Positions 34,599-46,515 of a DNA stretch of 64,000 bases are shown here, one piece after another. Positions within the stretch are counted from its first letter, which is position 1. Every line of letters starts with the position of its first letter. The stretch comes from Eulemur rufifrons. Its lineage: Eukaryota; Chordata; Mammalia; Primates; Lemuridae. The position numbers and the translations under genes are program-made. The stretch covers positions 48,529,501 through 48,593,500 of the forward strand of contig NC_090990.1 in NCBI RefSeq assembly GCF_041146395.1. The letters are read 5' to 3'. The notes below the pieces were generated by a model. It was not told the origin of the DNA. It did no database searches and was given only the letters and a program-made list of their open reading frames with translations.

Positions 34599-35775
34599 TT
34601 ATCTTTTCAAAGAACTAACTTTTTGTTTTGTTGATCCTTTGTATTTTTTTGTTTGTTTGTTTTTTGTTTCATTTAGTTCTGCTCTGACCCTCATTTTTTC
34701 TTTGCTTCTGCTGGCTTTGGGTTTGGTTTGCTCTTCTTTTTCTAGTTCCTTGAAATGTGACATTAGATTGTTAATTTGTGATCTTTCTGTCTTTCTGATG
34801 TAGGCATTTAAGGCATTTCCCCTGGTGAATGCTTTTGTTGAGTACCACAGATTTTGATAGCTTGTGTCCCCTTTATTGTTCAGTTCAAAGAATCTTTTTA
34901 TTTCTATCTTAATTTCATTCTTGACCCAATAATCATTCAGTGGCAAGTTGTTTAATTTCCATGACTTTGTGTAGGTTTGAGTGTTGCTCTTGGAATTGAT
35001 TTTTAGTTTTATTCCATGGGTCTGAGAAGATACGTGGTATGATTTAGATTTTTTTGAATTTGTAGAGATCTGTTTTGTGGCCTAAGATATCATCAGTCTT
35101 GGAGAATGTCCCATGTGTTGCTGACAAGAAAGTACATTCAGTAGTTCTGGGATAGAATGTTCTGCAAATGTCTGTTAGGTTCATTTGATTTAGAGTCCAG
35201 TTTAAGTCCATTGTTCCTTTATTTATTTTCTGCTTTGATGGTTTGTCCAGCTCTGACAGTGGGGTGTTGAGGTACTCAGCAATTACGATGGTCCTATTTA
35301 TGTCTTTGCTTAGCTATAATACAATTTGCTGTATGTATCTGGGAAGTTCTATGTTAGGCACATATATATTTAGGATTGTTATGTCTTCTTGTTGAATTGC
35401 TCCCTTTATCATTATATAATGACCTTCTTTGTTTTTCTTTACTTTTGTTGGTTTTAAGTCAATTTTATCTGATATGAAAATGGCTACCCTGTTCTTTTTT
35501 GATTTTCATTTGTGTTAGATATATTTTTCTATCCTTTCATGTTGAGTCTGTGTGCATCCTCGTGGTTTAGATGTGCTTCCAGGAGACAGCAGATACTTGG
35601 GTTGTGTTTTTTCATCCATTTAGCCAGCCTATGTCTTGTGAGAGAAGTATTCAGAACATTAATGTTGAGTGATAAATTGATATGCAAGATGTTGATCTGT
35701 TCATCATGTTGGGTAGTGCCTTATTGCTTTGTTTTCTCTCTTGTCATACTGTTTTATAAAAGTTGTGAGTTTTAG
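34599..35775 (-). pseudogene. L1 ORF2 endonuclease-region remnant
   Basis: The minus strand carries the N-terminal half of ORF2 in broken frames: 34599-34946 has '[20 protein letters not shown]' and '[18 protein letters not shown]', the conserved ORF2 segment between endonuclease and RT. The text at 35000-35750 is the reverse of the endonuclease region ('ccatttagccagcctatgtc' on the plus strand). Confidence 0.85.
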
Positions 35776-35829
35776 GAGTTTCTTGGGGTCATTTTACATG
35801 GGTGGGTACCTGTTGTGTTGATTCATGTA

Positions 35830-36117
35830 TTATGCAGTTCTGAATATTTCCTGCAGGGCAGGTTTAGTCATGGCAAATTCTGTCAGTGTTTGCTTGTCTG
35901 GAAAAGACTTAATTTCTCCATCAATTATGAAACTTAGTTTTCCAGGACACAAAATTCTAGGCTGGCAATTATTCTGTTTAAGAAGATTGAGGATGGGACC
36001 CCAATCCCTTCTGGCTTGTAAGGTTTCTGCTGAGAAGTCTGCAGTTATCCTGATGAGTTTTCCTTTGTAAGTTAGTTGTTGCTTTTGTCTTGCTGCTTGC
36101 AGAATTTTCTCCTTCAT
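35830..36117 (-). pseudogene. L1 ORF1 C-terminal domain remnant
   Basis: A 95-codon open stretch contains 'KGKLIRITADFSAETLQARR' and 'FPDKQTLTEFAMTKPALQE', the conserved C-terminal domain of L1 ORF1p, the RNA-binding trimeric chaperone. Upstream text (36117-36525) gives coiled-coil sequence such as 'NNRLNQGEERISELENKA' with interruptions. The N-terminus is absent. Confidence 0.93.
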
Positions 36118-36544
36118 TTTGACTGTGGTCAGGTTGATGACTATGTGTCTTAGAAATGTCCTATTTGCTATGAATCCTCTTGGTATTCAATGACCATCTT
36201 GTATCTGTATGTCTGAATCTCTGGGGATACCAGGGAAGTTTTACTCAATAATTCCCTTAAATAGGTTTTTCATACTTTTAGCTCCTTTTTCTTCTCCTTC
36301 AGGGATACCTATGATTCGTATGTTAGTTTGCTTCACATTAGTCCCAGCTCTCACTCAGTGATTACTCAGACTTTTTTTATTCTCTTCTCTGCCTCTTTGA
36401 AGGACTGGATTATCTCGAGAGCCTTGTTTTCTAGCTCTGAAATTCTTTCTTCTCCTTGGTTTAGCCTATTGTTGAAGCTTTCTATTGAGTTTTAACATCT
36501 TTCTAATATTGATAGCATCATTTTCTTTAAAGGGTATCACCTTT

Positions 36545-36910
36545 AAAGCACTTGTCAACTACTAAAGCACTTGAAGTTTGAGCCTCTGTAACCTCATATG
36601 GAAAATGAGAGATATGACACCGACTTCAAAGAGTTGTTGTCAGAATTAAATAAAGTATAAAGCCCTGTCATAGTCTCCAGCATATAGACGGGTGCTCATA
36701 ACTGGTACCTGACACACCCTCCCCTCATTCCCAAGGGCAGGACAGTATGATGTGGGGAAAGAGTACTTGACAAGAAACCTAGGTTCCAGTCCCTGCTCAG
36801 CTCCATCACCGGGTCAGTGACCTGTTAGGCTCTGAGCACCAGTGTTTTCACCTGTGAAAAGGGAGGTGTCAATCCTTGTTCTGGATGCCTTACCCATTGT
36901 GAGGCTCTAA
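36545..36910 (+). repeat. Two MIR fragments
   Basis: First piece: 'taacctcatatggaaaatgag' to 'catatagacgggtgctcata'. Second piece: 'ttccagtccctgctcagctcc', 'ctctgagcaccagtgttttcacctgtg'. Both are forward MIR. Confidence 0.75.
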
Positions 36911-36911
36911 T

Positions 36912-37230
36912 ACTGCATGGTCCCGTGTAGTAGCCACTAGCTATCTGTGGCTATTGAGCACTTCAAACGTGGCCAGTTCAAAGTGAGATGTAGGATAAGC
37001 ATAAAACACACTGGATTTCAAAGCCTTATCATAAAAAAGAATTTAAAGTATTCTTATTAATAATTTCTATATTGATTACATGTTGAAATAATATTTTCAC
37101 ATATTGAATTAAGCTAAATATATTATTAAAATTAATTTACCTGATCCTGTTTAATGTAGCTATGAGACAGTTTAAAATTTCACATATCACATTTGTGGCT
37201 CACATTATATTTCTGTTGGATAATGCTGCT
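36912..37230 (-). repeat. MER33-like non-autonomous hAT element
   Basis: Left end 'gtagccactagctatctgtggctattgagcact', middle 'ttctatattgattacatgttgaa', right end 'gtggctcacattatatttctgttggataatgctgc'. The order fits a reverse hAT-Charlie non-autonomous element of about 320 bp; subfamily name is by recall. Confidence 0.75.
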
Positions 37231-39129
37231 CTCATGAAACAATAGTGAGAACCTTAGATAAATCTCCTCATCAGTGTTTCCTCCTTGCAGCATGAGGAGA
37301 TATTCTCATATCCATCCTGGCTTTAGAATTCTAGGAGCTACTTTTAATAAAAAGACATTTTTCTTGAAACTGATTCTGTGTTTTTGTGTATAATGCTTTA
37401 AAATACATAAAGTTTGTTATGTGTAAGGGATTATCATTACTGATTATAATCTGATTAGAGATTTCTCTCACTCTTTGGGGGAGAAAAATGTGAATTCAAG
37501 CCCCAAAAGCACAGAGGGATTATAATTTGATACTGGTTTGCATAGAGAACAGCAATGAAACCACAGAACAAGTCAGGAAATCCCAGCTTTGGGGTAATAG
37601 TTGGGTACATTCAAACAGGGCCCTAACGATCCAGCCATTGCCCCTGTCTCTGGAACTTCATCTTGCACCGTCTCCTGTGCTGGCTGTGCACCGGCCGCAC
37701 CAGCTTCCTTTAGGTTCCTCCATGATCCAAGCTCTTTCCTGACCAAGGGTAGTTTGCGTACGCTCATCCTTCTCCCTAGAATCTTCATTCCCTTGCTGTT
37801 TGCCTCCTTCTGGTCTTCGTGTCATTGTCATCTCAGAGAAGCTTTTTCTGATCCTCCAAAGTTAATCTCCACTGTTAATTTCCCTTTCCTTTACGTTGAT
37901 TTTTTAAAAAATCTGGTCTAGACCTGGAAGCCGTGAGAACACCTTCTTGATAGGAAAGCAGGGACTCGGATATATGTGGGGAGCTTCTTGCCAGCTCTGC
38001 TGTGTCTGCTGTATCCCTTGCTGACAACAAGCTCTTGTTCCCTTTGCCTGGAATCCAGCATGGAAGCACATGACTTGGAAATCAGCTCCCCTTCCACCAA
38101 GCAGCTCTCTCCTGGACCCCTGTTAATCTCTTTACTTGATAAGTCTATTCAGAAGGTGAGGGATATGGAATTCTGTCATGAAACAGAGGGAACATGACTT
38201 TGTGGTTCATCTTGATTCTTCAAAGCCTGCTCAAAGGGGAGGGGTTTGCTGCTGATGCCATCACTGGAGCAGAGAGGATCTTCCCCACCACTCACAAGTC
38301 TTTCTAGCTGGTCACTCCTGCTCCAGCTCTTGGCACGTGATCCCTCCCATTGTTCCCACCTCCCCTGTCCGCTGCTATCAGTGGGTGTCCAGCTAAAAGG
38401 AACGGACTCCTGAGGGGTGCTCTGCAAATGGCCTAGGTGGCCATTGTTTAAGCAACACAGAGCCCCAGCTCTTTCCTCCCAGCAGCTCTTCCCTGGTGGA
38501 GACAGAGGAGCAGGCGAACAAGCCTGGAAATGATGATGCTCTTGTTTTTACCATTTAGAATCAGGACTGAGATTTACCTCCCTACTATCATGAGTCGCAG
38601 ATTCCTGACTCCCTTGGTGCCATTTTTGCTAATTCCTGGCTAAGATAAGGCATATATTTGGACTCATAAATAATTAGGAAGCAGCAGAGAAAGAGTTTCT
38701 TGCCTTTCCCAGCCTTTCTTTTTCCTCGCCTGTATGTCTTTTAGTTTGGATTTAAACCTGTCCCCTACCAACGGCACCTCTCGGTGCACCCACTTCAGAA
38801 ATGGCTTTGGAGTTTGGCCTGAAGGTGCTTCCAAAAACCTGTAACCAGAGTCCTGCTCATAGGGATCATGGAAGTCTTTTCTAGTCCTGGGCCTGTGGCT
38901 TTGGTCAACCCTTGCCTGAAGGGACTTTTGGACTTAGAGGCCTACTTGGCTAAGGGAGGGGGAAGAGAGATCATACAAAGTGCTTTACCTCTGGCTCCAA
39001 CCTCAGTTTCCTGCTCCTCCTCCACCCTTGGTTGTTATGCTCTAAAACCAAACTACTCGTTGTTCCCCATCCTATTTCCAGCATCTGTGCAAACTTTGCT
39101 GTTTGCTATGATGAGAATACCCTTCCCAA
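37231..39129. other. Mostly unique, no gene seen
   Basis: Contains weak L2-like text (37700-38160). Frames at 37601-37921 and 37976-38197 have no recognised domain or splice context. The 38200-38560 stretch is moderately GC-rich. Confidence 0.4.
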
Positions 39130-39500
39130 CCTCTTGTCATTCTTAAAGACCCAGCTCCGACTTCACCACTTCCAAAAAGCTTTTCCTGACTCCTGCCCCC
39201 CCTGCCCCGTAGGTAATCACACCTTGTTCCTCGCCACACTGCTAGGTGACATTTGTTTGTATGTGTGTTCCTCTTCTTTCTCTCCTTCCCCTTCTTATTC
39301 CCTCAGGCAAGAAATAGTTTTTAAACATCTTCTTCATTTCAAGCAAAGCCCTCATGGATCTCCCATTCAAGCAGGAAGAGTGGCATGGAAAGGACTTAGG
39401 GTTAAGAACAGCATGCCAGGCTGTGAACTTCTTGAGATCAGGAACTATGTCTTTTTTAGGCATCTAGTACAGGTGTTTTCATAAATAAACAAATGAACGA
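39130..39500 (+). repeat. L2 3' region
   Basis: 'taaagacccagctccgacttc', 'aagcttttcctgactcctgcc', 'gtgaacttcttgagatcagg' and a terminal 'aacaaatgaacgaatgaatgg' follow L2 forward to its tail. Confidence 0.8.
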
Positions 39501-39551
39501 ATGAATGGTGAAAATCAGAAAACTAGAACCGAAAAGTACTTTACAGTAGTG

Positions 39552-39690
39552 GCTTCAGGTACTCTTTCATGAGCATTGGATTCACCTGGAGAGAGACCCA
39601 GGTCCACTGAAGCAGGCTGGACCCTAAGCCTCGCCATTTTTACCATCTTCCCAGCTGACTCTGATGCCCACTCAAGTTTGAGTACCAGTG
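39552..39690. repeat. MER5-like hAT fragment
   Basis: 'tgagcattggattcacctggag', 'cagctgactctgatgcccact', 'tttgagtaccagtg' match the MER5 pattern. Confidence 0.7.
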
Positions 39691-39700
39691 AAAAAGTAGT

Positions 39701-39884
39701 AGGCCTTAAACTCAGCTGTAATTGGAATCACCTGGGGAATTTTAAAAATTCCTAATGCCTAGGACGGTTCTCCCCACCCCCCATTCTTATTTTATTGGCC
39801 TGGTGCGCAGTCTGTGATTTGAGAGGTTTCAAAACTCCCCAGATGATTCTAGTGTGCAACAAGGTTTGAGAACCACTGCTTTAG
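39701..39884. repeat. MER5-like hAT fragment, second copy
   Basis: 'attggaatcacctggggaattt', 'cccagatgattctagtgtgca', 'tttgagaaccactgctttag', with the terminal inverted repeat side well kept. Lies directly beside the previous copy. Confidence 0.8.
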
Positions 39885-40004
39885 AGTTCTTCTAGGCTAA
39901 TCTGCACTGTGGTTCGACTCTTTCCATAATATTCTATCAAGTGATTCATCCAGGAGTAGGTGCTTTGAACTTTCTCCATTTCTGTCCTTAATTTTCTGAG
40001 GTAA

Positions 40005-40180
40005 TATAAAAAAGACCTGGACTTAGAGTGAGAAATCCTTGGTTTCTATTTAAGCTCTGTGGCTAACTCCAGGTTCTTGAAAATTAAGCTTTGTTTTTTT
40101 TTTTTTTTTTTTTCCATCTGTAAAATAGGAAGAATCCCAGCCTTCTGGTACTGCTGTAAGTACAAGACGTAATGACATCT
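40005..40180 (+). repeat. MIR fragment with internal T run
   Basis: 'agacctggacttagagtgaga', 'tctgtggctaactccaggttct', T run 40089-40112, then 'ccatctgtaaaataggaagaat'. Forward MIR. Confidence 0.6.
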
Positions 40181-40349
40181 GTGAGAGGGCTGAGCTCCAG
40201 CTCCAACCGTGATTGAACAAATATAGAGAGGGATAGATTGATATTGATATTGGCATATTTTTAAATGCCTGAATGTCTTGGCATAACTCCATCACTTTTT
40301 CCATATGGATGTTGTGAGTAAAACCTCCCTTCCTCATGAAATAATGCCA

Positions 40350-41035
40350 GTTATTAGTAGCTAGCGTTTATTGAGGGCTTTTGATGTGCCATGAACCATG
40401 TTAAGTAATTTACATAGATTATCACATTTAATCCTCATAATAATCCTAAGAGATAGTATGTCCATTTTACAGATGAAAAACTGAGCCTTAGAGAAAAGTA
40501 GTGGGTTGGAATGGTGGCCCCCTCCCCCCAAAAAAGATACATCCACGTCCTAGTCTCTGAAGCCTGTGAATTTTACTTTATTTGGAAAAAGGATATTTGC
40601 ACACGTAATTAAATTGAGGATCTTGAGATGAGATCATTCTACATTATCAAGGTGGGCCCTAAATGCCTACACGCATCCTTGTAAGATAGAGGCTGAGAGA
40701 GGTTTTACACAGACCCACAGAGGAGAAAATGATGTGCAGGTTGAAGCAGAGTTTAGAGTGATGCAGCCACGAGCTCTGGGATGCCAGGGCAGCCCATAGA
40801 AGCCCGAGAGTCAGGAATGGATCCTACCCCGGCCCCCCAGAGGGAATGTGGCCCTGCTGGATTTTGTACTTCTGGCCTCCAGAACTGTGAGAGAAGAAAT
40901 TTCTGTTGTTTTAAGCCCCCGAGTTTGTGGTAATTTGTTACAGTAACATTAGGAAACTAATAACAGAGATTGAAGCAACTTGCCCAAAATCACAAAGCAG
41001 TGAACCCAGAAGTCAAACTCCTGTTCTTAACCAAT
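40350..41035 (-). repeat. MIR split by an MLT1-like LTR
   Basis: 40350-40500 ('gcgtttattgagggctttt', 'cattttacagatgaaaaactgag') and 40967-41035 ('gaagcaacttgcccaaaatcac', 'cccagaagtcaaactcctgtt') are the two halves of one reverse MIR. Confidence 0.85.
40503..40965 (+). mobile_element. MLT1-like MaLR solo LTR
   Basis: Forward MaLR order: 'ttggaatggtggccccctc', 'ttactttatttggaaaaagg', 'aattaaattgaggatcttga', 'aaggtgggccctaaatgcc', 'tggcctccagaactgtgag', 'ttaagcccccgagtttgtgg', 'aggaaactaataaca'. About 460 bp; no internal retroviral sequence adjoins. Confidence 0.88.
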
Positions 41036-41084
41036 ATATTTATTTTGCCTCTAAACCGAATTGAAGTTTGTAATAAAATGCCGT

Positions 41085-41295
41085 AGATTCATTTACTCGA
41101 CAAATGTTTATTGAGTGCCCAGCACGGACAAGGTCTGTCCTGGGGGCTGAAGATACGATAATGAACAAGACCGAAAAAGTCTTGCCTTTGGATACTCCAC
41201 GATTTAGTGGAAGAGAAAGACTTTAAACAGTTACTTCCACATATACAGATATGCTCAGAATCATTTGATTCCGGCAATGGTAGGTGTTACAGAGA
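41085..41295 (-). repeat. L2 3' end
   Basis: 'actcgacaaatgtttattgagtgcccagcac', 'gggggctgaagatacgataatgaacaagacc' then 'ggtgttacagagaaggatgaa' form a reverse L2 3' end. Confidence 0.8.
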
Positions 41296-42109
41296 AGGAT
41301 GAAAACATAAGACTTGTCCTGAAGCACGGGAGTCTCACATCCCTCCTGTCTAGGCCGAGCTAACAGCCACCTGAGGGAGGGGTCGGCCCTTCGTTCTTTC
41401 TGGGATGTTTCCTGGGGGTCCAAGTACCTACAACCCCACTTTAGCCCTCCTGAGCTTACAGAAGTCGGTCCCCAAACAGGGCAGGTCCTTTATTTGGGGA
41501 TAAGGACCCACAGACAGAGGAAGGCAGAAAGGCCGTCAGCAGACAGTGAGCTCTGCAACCCATTACAGACATTATGAGGCAGTGGAGTGTGTGGGAACTT
41601 CTCTTAGACAAGGTTGGAAAACCTCGCATTCCTGCACCAGGCAAGGTTTCCTGTAGGGCCATGAGAAGCTCACTAGTCATCTTTTTAGTTCAGAGTGATA
41701 TTACTTCAGGGCAGTTCCTGTTAAGATCCCAGGCTTAAATATCTCTTGTCCTGATTTTATTCCATCAAATGCTTATTTGCTTTGAAAAATGTCCCGAGCC
41801 TTAGCTGGTCTAGGAGCTTAGGAAGTTCAAATCCCCACATACCTCAGAGGGCTTCCCAGCCTCTGCCCCCAATTGTTGTAACTAAGAATAACTTACTTTC
41901 TGATCATTTTTGGCAAATGATTCCATTACTTGTGGACCCAACGTCAGAAATGACTGACACTGGCCATTGGATGATGGTTGTGGAGAATTCAAATTGACCT
42001 GCAAGCATGTCCTATCCATGGCCTTTACTTGTCTTCTGAACTCAGAGCTGCATTCTTTCCAAAGATCCTTCCCAGGACTGTAATTTCAACACCACCCCAC
42101 CAACACTTA
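41296..42109. other. Unique sequence, no gene seen
   Basis: Short frames without domains; no repeat recognised. Confidence 0.4.
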
Positions 42110-42445
42110 AATATTCACTCATTCATTCTACAGGTATTTATTGAGTATCAACCACGTGCCAGGCACTGTGCTGAGGATACAAAGGTGAAAACACAAAATT
42201 TCTACTCTCACAAGCCTCACTTTCTGGTGGAGTCAGCAAATCCCTGTGTGAAAAGTACTGTGATACCTGACACTTCCTAAGCACCATTCAATGTGCCATA
42301 AAAACTCCACAAGGTAGATACTATTATGTCTGTTTGACAGACAGGAAGACAAGTTTGAGGTAAAGTGACTCAGCTAGTAAATGGCAGAGTCAGAATTCAA
42401 ATCCAGGTTTCCCTGGCTACCAAGTCCTCATTCTCAATGACTACC
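42110..42445 (-). repeat. L2 3' end followed by MIR
   Basis: 42110-42250: 'attcactcattcattctacagg', 'ccaggcactgtgctgaggat'. 42255-42445: 'ccaaagtgactcagctagtaa'-type core with 'gcagagtcagaattcaaatcc'. Both reverse. Confidence 0.75.
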
Positions 42446-42454
42446 TCTACAGGG

Positions 42455-42605
42455 TTTCCGTTGGAAGTGATGGACATGTTTCCAAACTGGACAGTGGTGG
42501 TGGTTGTACAACACTGTGAACGTACTAAATGCCACTGAATTGTTCACTTTAAAGTGGTTAATTTTATGCATATGGATTTTGCCTAAATAAAACAAAAAAT
42601 AAGAA
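42455..42605 (+). mobile_element. L1M 3' end fragment
   Basis: 'ccaaactggacagtggtggtgg', 'actaaatgccactgaattgttc', 'cactttaaagtggttaatttt', then an A-rich tail. Forward old L1 3' UTR. Confidence 0.75.
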
Positions 42606-42719
42606 AGCTAAATCAAATAGTCACATTGATATGTTTTTGTCATGCTGTTCTTCTGTACTGTTAGTGCTGTGAGGACTACCAAGATGCATTTAAAGTCTCC
42701 ACGCTGTTTTTACTTAGTG

Positions 42720-42860
42720 CTACAGCCCCAATACCAAGTAAGAGTCCTGGCATTTCCACTAATTAATAAAATAACCTTGGGCCAGTCACTTAACCTCTTT
42801 GGACTCCATGTTCTCAGTTGTCACACGGGAGTAAAAATGTCCATTGAAGTCATTCCCAGA
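42720..42860 (+). repeat. MIR fragment
   Basis: 'aataaccttgggccagtcac', 'cctctttggactccatgttctcag', 'aaaaatgtccattgaag' is forward MIR. Confidence 0.65.
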
Positions 42861-43689
42861 TCCTGATGCAATGTTGTACTTTGTAAACAATAAAGTGACT
42901 TGAAGATGTCTTTATTCTTACGTCAAGAAACACTAGGGGATACTCAGTCATCTCTAAGTATGTACCAGACCTGTGTGTTAGAAGAAATATGAGAGTAGGA
43001 GGTAAGATCTTAGTAATTATATTTAGAGACCGTGCTTTCTGTTGTTGTTGATATTGCTCTTTTTTATTTATGGGTGTTTTGTTTTCATTTTTATTACTTT
43101 ATAATAAAGTTTATTTAGGTATAAAGGAATGTTTGAGCCAGGGATGGGGGAAAAGTTGAGGTAATAGAAAACTCTAATAACGCAACCACACATTGAGAAC
43201 AAGAGCTCAGAGAAAGGCTTTCTGCTGGTGATGGATATCTGTCTGCTAAGGTTCCCGTTAGGAATCCAGTACTAGTGATGATAGTTGAATCAGACTTTTG
43301 CCCTGGAGCACAGGTGTATCTGGGCAGACCCTGAGATGCTGGCCTTTCCATGAGTGCCACTTTGGTGCTGAGTAGCATAAGGATGCTAGATCCTGCACAG
43401 AGTCAGAGGGGTCCACTCTAGCCCATCCTCCCAGTATCACAGAGACCTCCTAGACAGTGCCCTCTCAGCTCTCAGCAGCCCTCATCCTGCCAAGAGAGAG
43501 ATTTGGAGGAGGCCTGGGGAAACCCTGAAAGACCCTTCAGAATCCAGCTACACAGTTTGAGTCCTCTTCCTTGGGGTCAGTCGAAGCAGGAGACTTCTAT
43601 TAGGAACATGGCTCTCGGCAGCTCAGATCTTACAAGGTGAGCCTAGCCGGTCACCTGTACCTTTTATTGTCCTTATCCTTAAATCTTTT
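42861..43689. other. Unique sequence, no gene seen
   Basis: Overlapping minus-strand frames at 43115-43440 have no recognised domain. Confidence 0.4.
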
Positions 43690-44570
43690 TTCTTCCTTTT
43701 TAAAAAAACTAGATTTCAAAACATTTGCAAGAGCTAAACACTTATTGTAGAAAATCTAGGAAATAAAACTAAGCCAAAATTATGTTACTGCTAACATGTA
43801 TTCTTTTAGTCTTTTTTAATCCATATATTTTTACACATGTATTTACCAAATTGGAGCCATACTGAGGCATTCTCTTTTATAAATGATGTTTGTCTTTTAA
43901 CAAGAATATCACGAGCATCTTTCTGTATCATTTAATATTTTTAACAGTATCATTTTTGTTGGTCATATTAAATGTGTTCCATTGTAGAGGCTTTTAATAA
44001 TTTATTGAACGTACCTCTTATTGTTGAAAAGTTAGGCTTATTCCATTTTTTTGTTGTTTTAAATAATATTATGAGGAAAAATGCCTTAAGGGGGCCTAGG
44101 ACAGTATCTGGCCTCATGAAAGAGCTTATTACATAGTATTATCTTAAATGTATCTGCATTTTTATGTCCCTAGCAGTAGTGCAGGAGAATGCCCCATTTT
44201 ACTAATATTTACCTTCACCAACACTAGGTATTGTCATTTTCTTAGTCATTATCAATTTTAAAAGTAAAAATGGTATGTTATTGTTATTTTAACTTCTATG
44301 TCTTTGATAACTGAGGTTGCTTTTTTAAATTTTTAGTAGCTATTTTTTTCTGTTTAGTGGCCTTTTTTCTCTAATAAATATTCATTGCTTTTTCTCATTC
44401 TACTATTAATGTATTTAACTTTTGTTAACTGATTTGAAATCTGCATTTTTTTCATAGTTTAACTTTTAATTTTGTTTCTTTGTGTATTTTAACATGGAGA
44501 AATTTTATTTTTATGAAATCAAGCCTATCAATCTTGTCTTTTATATTTTTCTTTGGTGTCATGCTTAGAA
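43690..44570 (-). mobile_element. Old L1 (L1M type), antisense
   Basis: Reverse L1 text: 'tcacgagcatctttctgtatc', 'tattccatttttttgttgtttt', 'caccaacactaggtattgtca', 'tgatttgaaatctgcatttt'. Very diverged and AT-rich. Confidence 0.75.
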
Positions 44571-45029
44571 AAGCCTTCCATTTTCCAAGATGATAGAAAC
44601 AGTCATTTACATTTTATTGAAGGTATTATAAGTAATCAGTTCCTTTTCAAAGACTGGATCAAATTAAGCAATATTTCCAGCCTTAAAGAGGACAGCAAAT
44701 TAATCTGGTGCCAGAGTCAACTTTTCTCCACAACCTAGACTCAGAGACTCTCCAAGGTGAATAACCCTTAAGATCTTAAAATCCAAACTTCTACCTGATA
44801 CATGACTCCCTTCTTCCAAAAGTCTCATAAGTGGTTGTCCCTTCTATCTCAATACTTTCTTAAGTGACATTACACGAGGGTGACCTTTTTTTCTTTTGGA
44901 GAAGCCCTAAGGTTAAGAAGCTCTTTCTGATATTGAGCCAACTGGTCTTCATTCTCACTCTTCAGTGTCCTAGTCCCTTTTCCTCTCAGAGAGCATCTGG
45001 AGGCTATTCTTTGGACCTTGTCTTCAGAC
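44571..45029. repeat. Possible L3/CR1-like remnant
   Basis: 'gcaaattaatctggtgccagag', 'cagagactctccaaggtgaat' and 'aagctctttctgatattgagcc' resemble L3-type remnants. Weak. Confidence 0.3.
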
Positions 45030-45145
45030 TTGCCTGGGTTTCTGATCTGGCACTCCATAGCTGTATGGCCTTGGGTAAATTGCTTAACCTCTGTGGTTAA
45101 AACCACAGTTTTAACATCTATAAAATGGGGATTCAAAAATTACTG
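45030..45145 (+). repeat. MIR fragment
   Basis: 'gcactccatagctgtatggccttgggtaaattgcttaacctctgtgg' and 'aacatctataaaatggggat' are forward MIR; a short local duplication ('gtggttaaaaccacagttttaac') interrupts it. Confidence 0.8.
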
Positions 45146-46289
45146 TTATTACACATTCTGACTTTGAGGCAGACAAACAAAGCTAAATGCTGGAGCAAAT
45201 GGACATTGATTCTACCTTATTTAGCAATTGTGTGTGGTCATTTCAGACTTGATTACAACTCAAGTTTTTCCTTAGTTCTAAGCTTCTAAGCTGTGTATGC
45301 TGTGTTTGATTAATAAAGAATGCTAAATTATATCTCTAGATAAATTTGTAAATACTTTGAAAAGAAGCAAGATGAATCAAAATCAATGTCATAATATATT
45401 AATACCAACAATCTTTTGAAACTTTTTGTTACCTACATGTTCCCTCATTAGTCCCAGTGTTGCTTTGAACTTTGGAATAAAATGAGGAATAGCCTCTGGG
45501 ACCTCGTCTGTTCTAGGTAGAGGACCTGCTGTTTGGACACCTAGACCTCATGAGAATACTTCAAGAACGAGGGGAGATCGTGCATGACTTTGACAATGCA
45601 TTATCGTTATAGTATCATTGACCACAGACTCTCCTTTTTCTCTAGCTGAACAGTTTTCATTCTTTTCATTATTTCTCTTTCTAGCTTGTTTTCCAGGTCC
45701 TTCTCACACAAAAGATTGCCTCCTGGAGTGAGCACAATATTCTGTACCAACACTTCATTTTGCACTTTTATTTCTACTACTTCATTTCATGCTTTTATTT
45801 CTGCAACCAAAATTCTCAGCTGCTCGGTAGCATCATCTTATTGTTGACTTGTGGCAAATTTGCAGTTAATGAAATTTCTTGTGAGTTTCTCACAGTTTTT
45901 GGCATTTATCTGCAATTCTCTTTTCTTATACTCTCATTGTGCAATTGGTATTTTGTATCCCAATACTCACTATAAGCTATTCTTTTTATTTTTTACTATG
46001 TTAGATTTGTCATATTATTTGATGCTATCACTTAGCATAACATCATAACATCCCGACTTTGTGTTTTATAATAATTTGGTTCTTATCTAAGATATAGATA
46101 TACCTGTTGACAGGAAAAAGGATATAGACAGAGCCCCTATCATGATTATATTTTGTCTTGTTTTAAATGTGGGAGAACTGCCGCTCTTGCAAATGTGTAT
46201 AGTTTAAATCTTGTTTTTGAGAATCTATAGACTGATTCTCTGAACCTTCCTGTTTCTCTGAACCTTTTAAAGTCAGCATTCCTGTTTTG
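45146..46289. other. Unique AT-rich sequence, no gene seen
   Basis: Overlapping phenylalanine/leucine-rich frames at 45760-46048 reflect T-rich composition; no domain is recognised. Confidence 0.4.
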
Positions 46290-46515
46290 TACCATTACTT
46301 CATTCAGTAGGCATTTGTTGAGCTATGTTCCAGACACTGTGGTAGGTGCTGGCTACAGAAGTAAATAATATGCATCTGTCCTCAAGGTGCTTACAGTCTA
46401 GTGAGAGAAACAGACCAAATGAAGTGGGCACATAAGAGAAGGAGTGGGGGAGTTTTGGATAAGGCTTTATGGCGGTGGTAACATTTGAGCTGGGTATTAT
46501 AGGATGCATGGGATT
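46290..46515 (-). repeat. L2 3' end
   Basis: 'cattcagtaggcatttgttgagc', 'ccagacactgtggtaggtgct', 'aaggtgcttacagtctagtgagag', then 'ttatggcggtggtaacatttgagc'. Reverse L2. Confidence 0.8.

Larger units (their letters stand above)
30470..36525 (-). mobile_element. Large L1, 5' UTR lost, with nested insertions
   Basis: Read on the minus strand: ORF1 coiled-coil and C-terminal parts (36525-35830), inter-ORF gap, ORF2 from about 35760 through endonuclease and reverse transcriptase to its C-terminus (about 31890), and 3' UTR (31890-31601 and 30533-30470). The 3' UTR is broken by a second L1. About 5 kb of this L1 remains. It is not autonomous: ORF1 lacks its start and ORF2 carries many stops and frameshifts. 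Confidence 0.93.
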
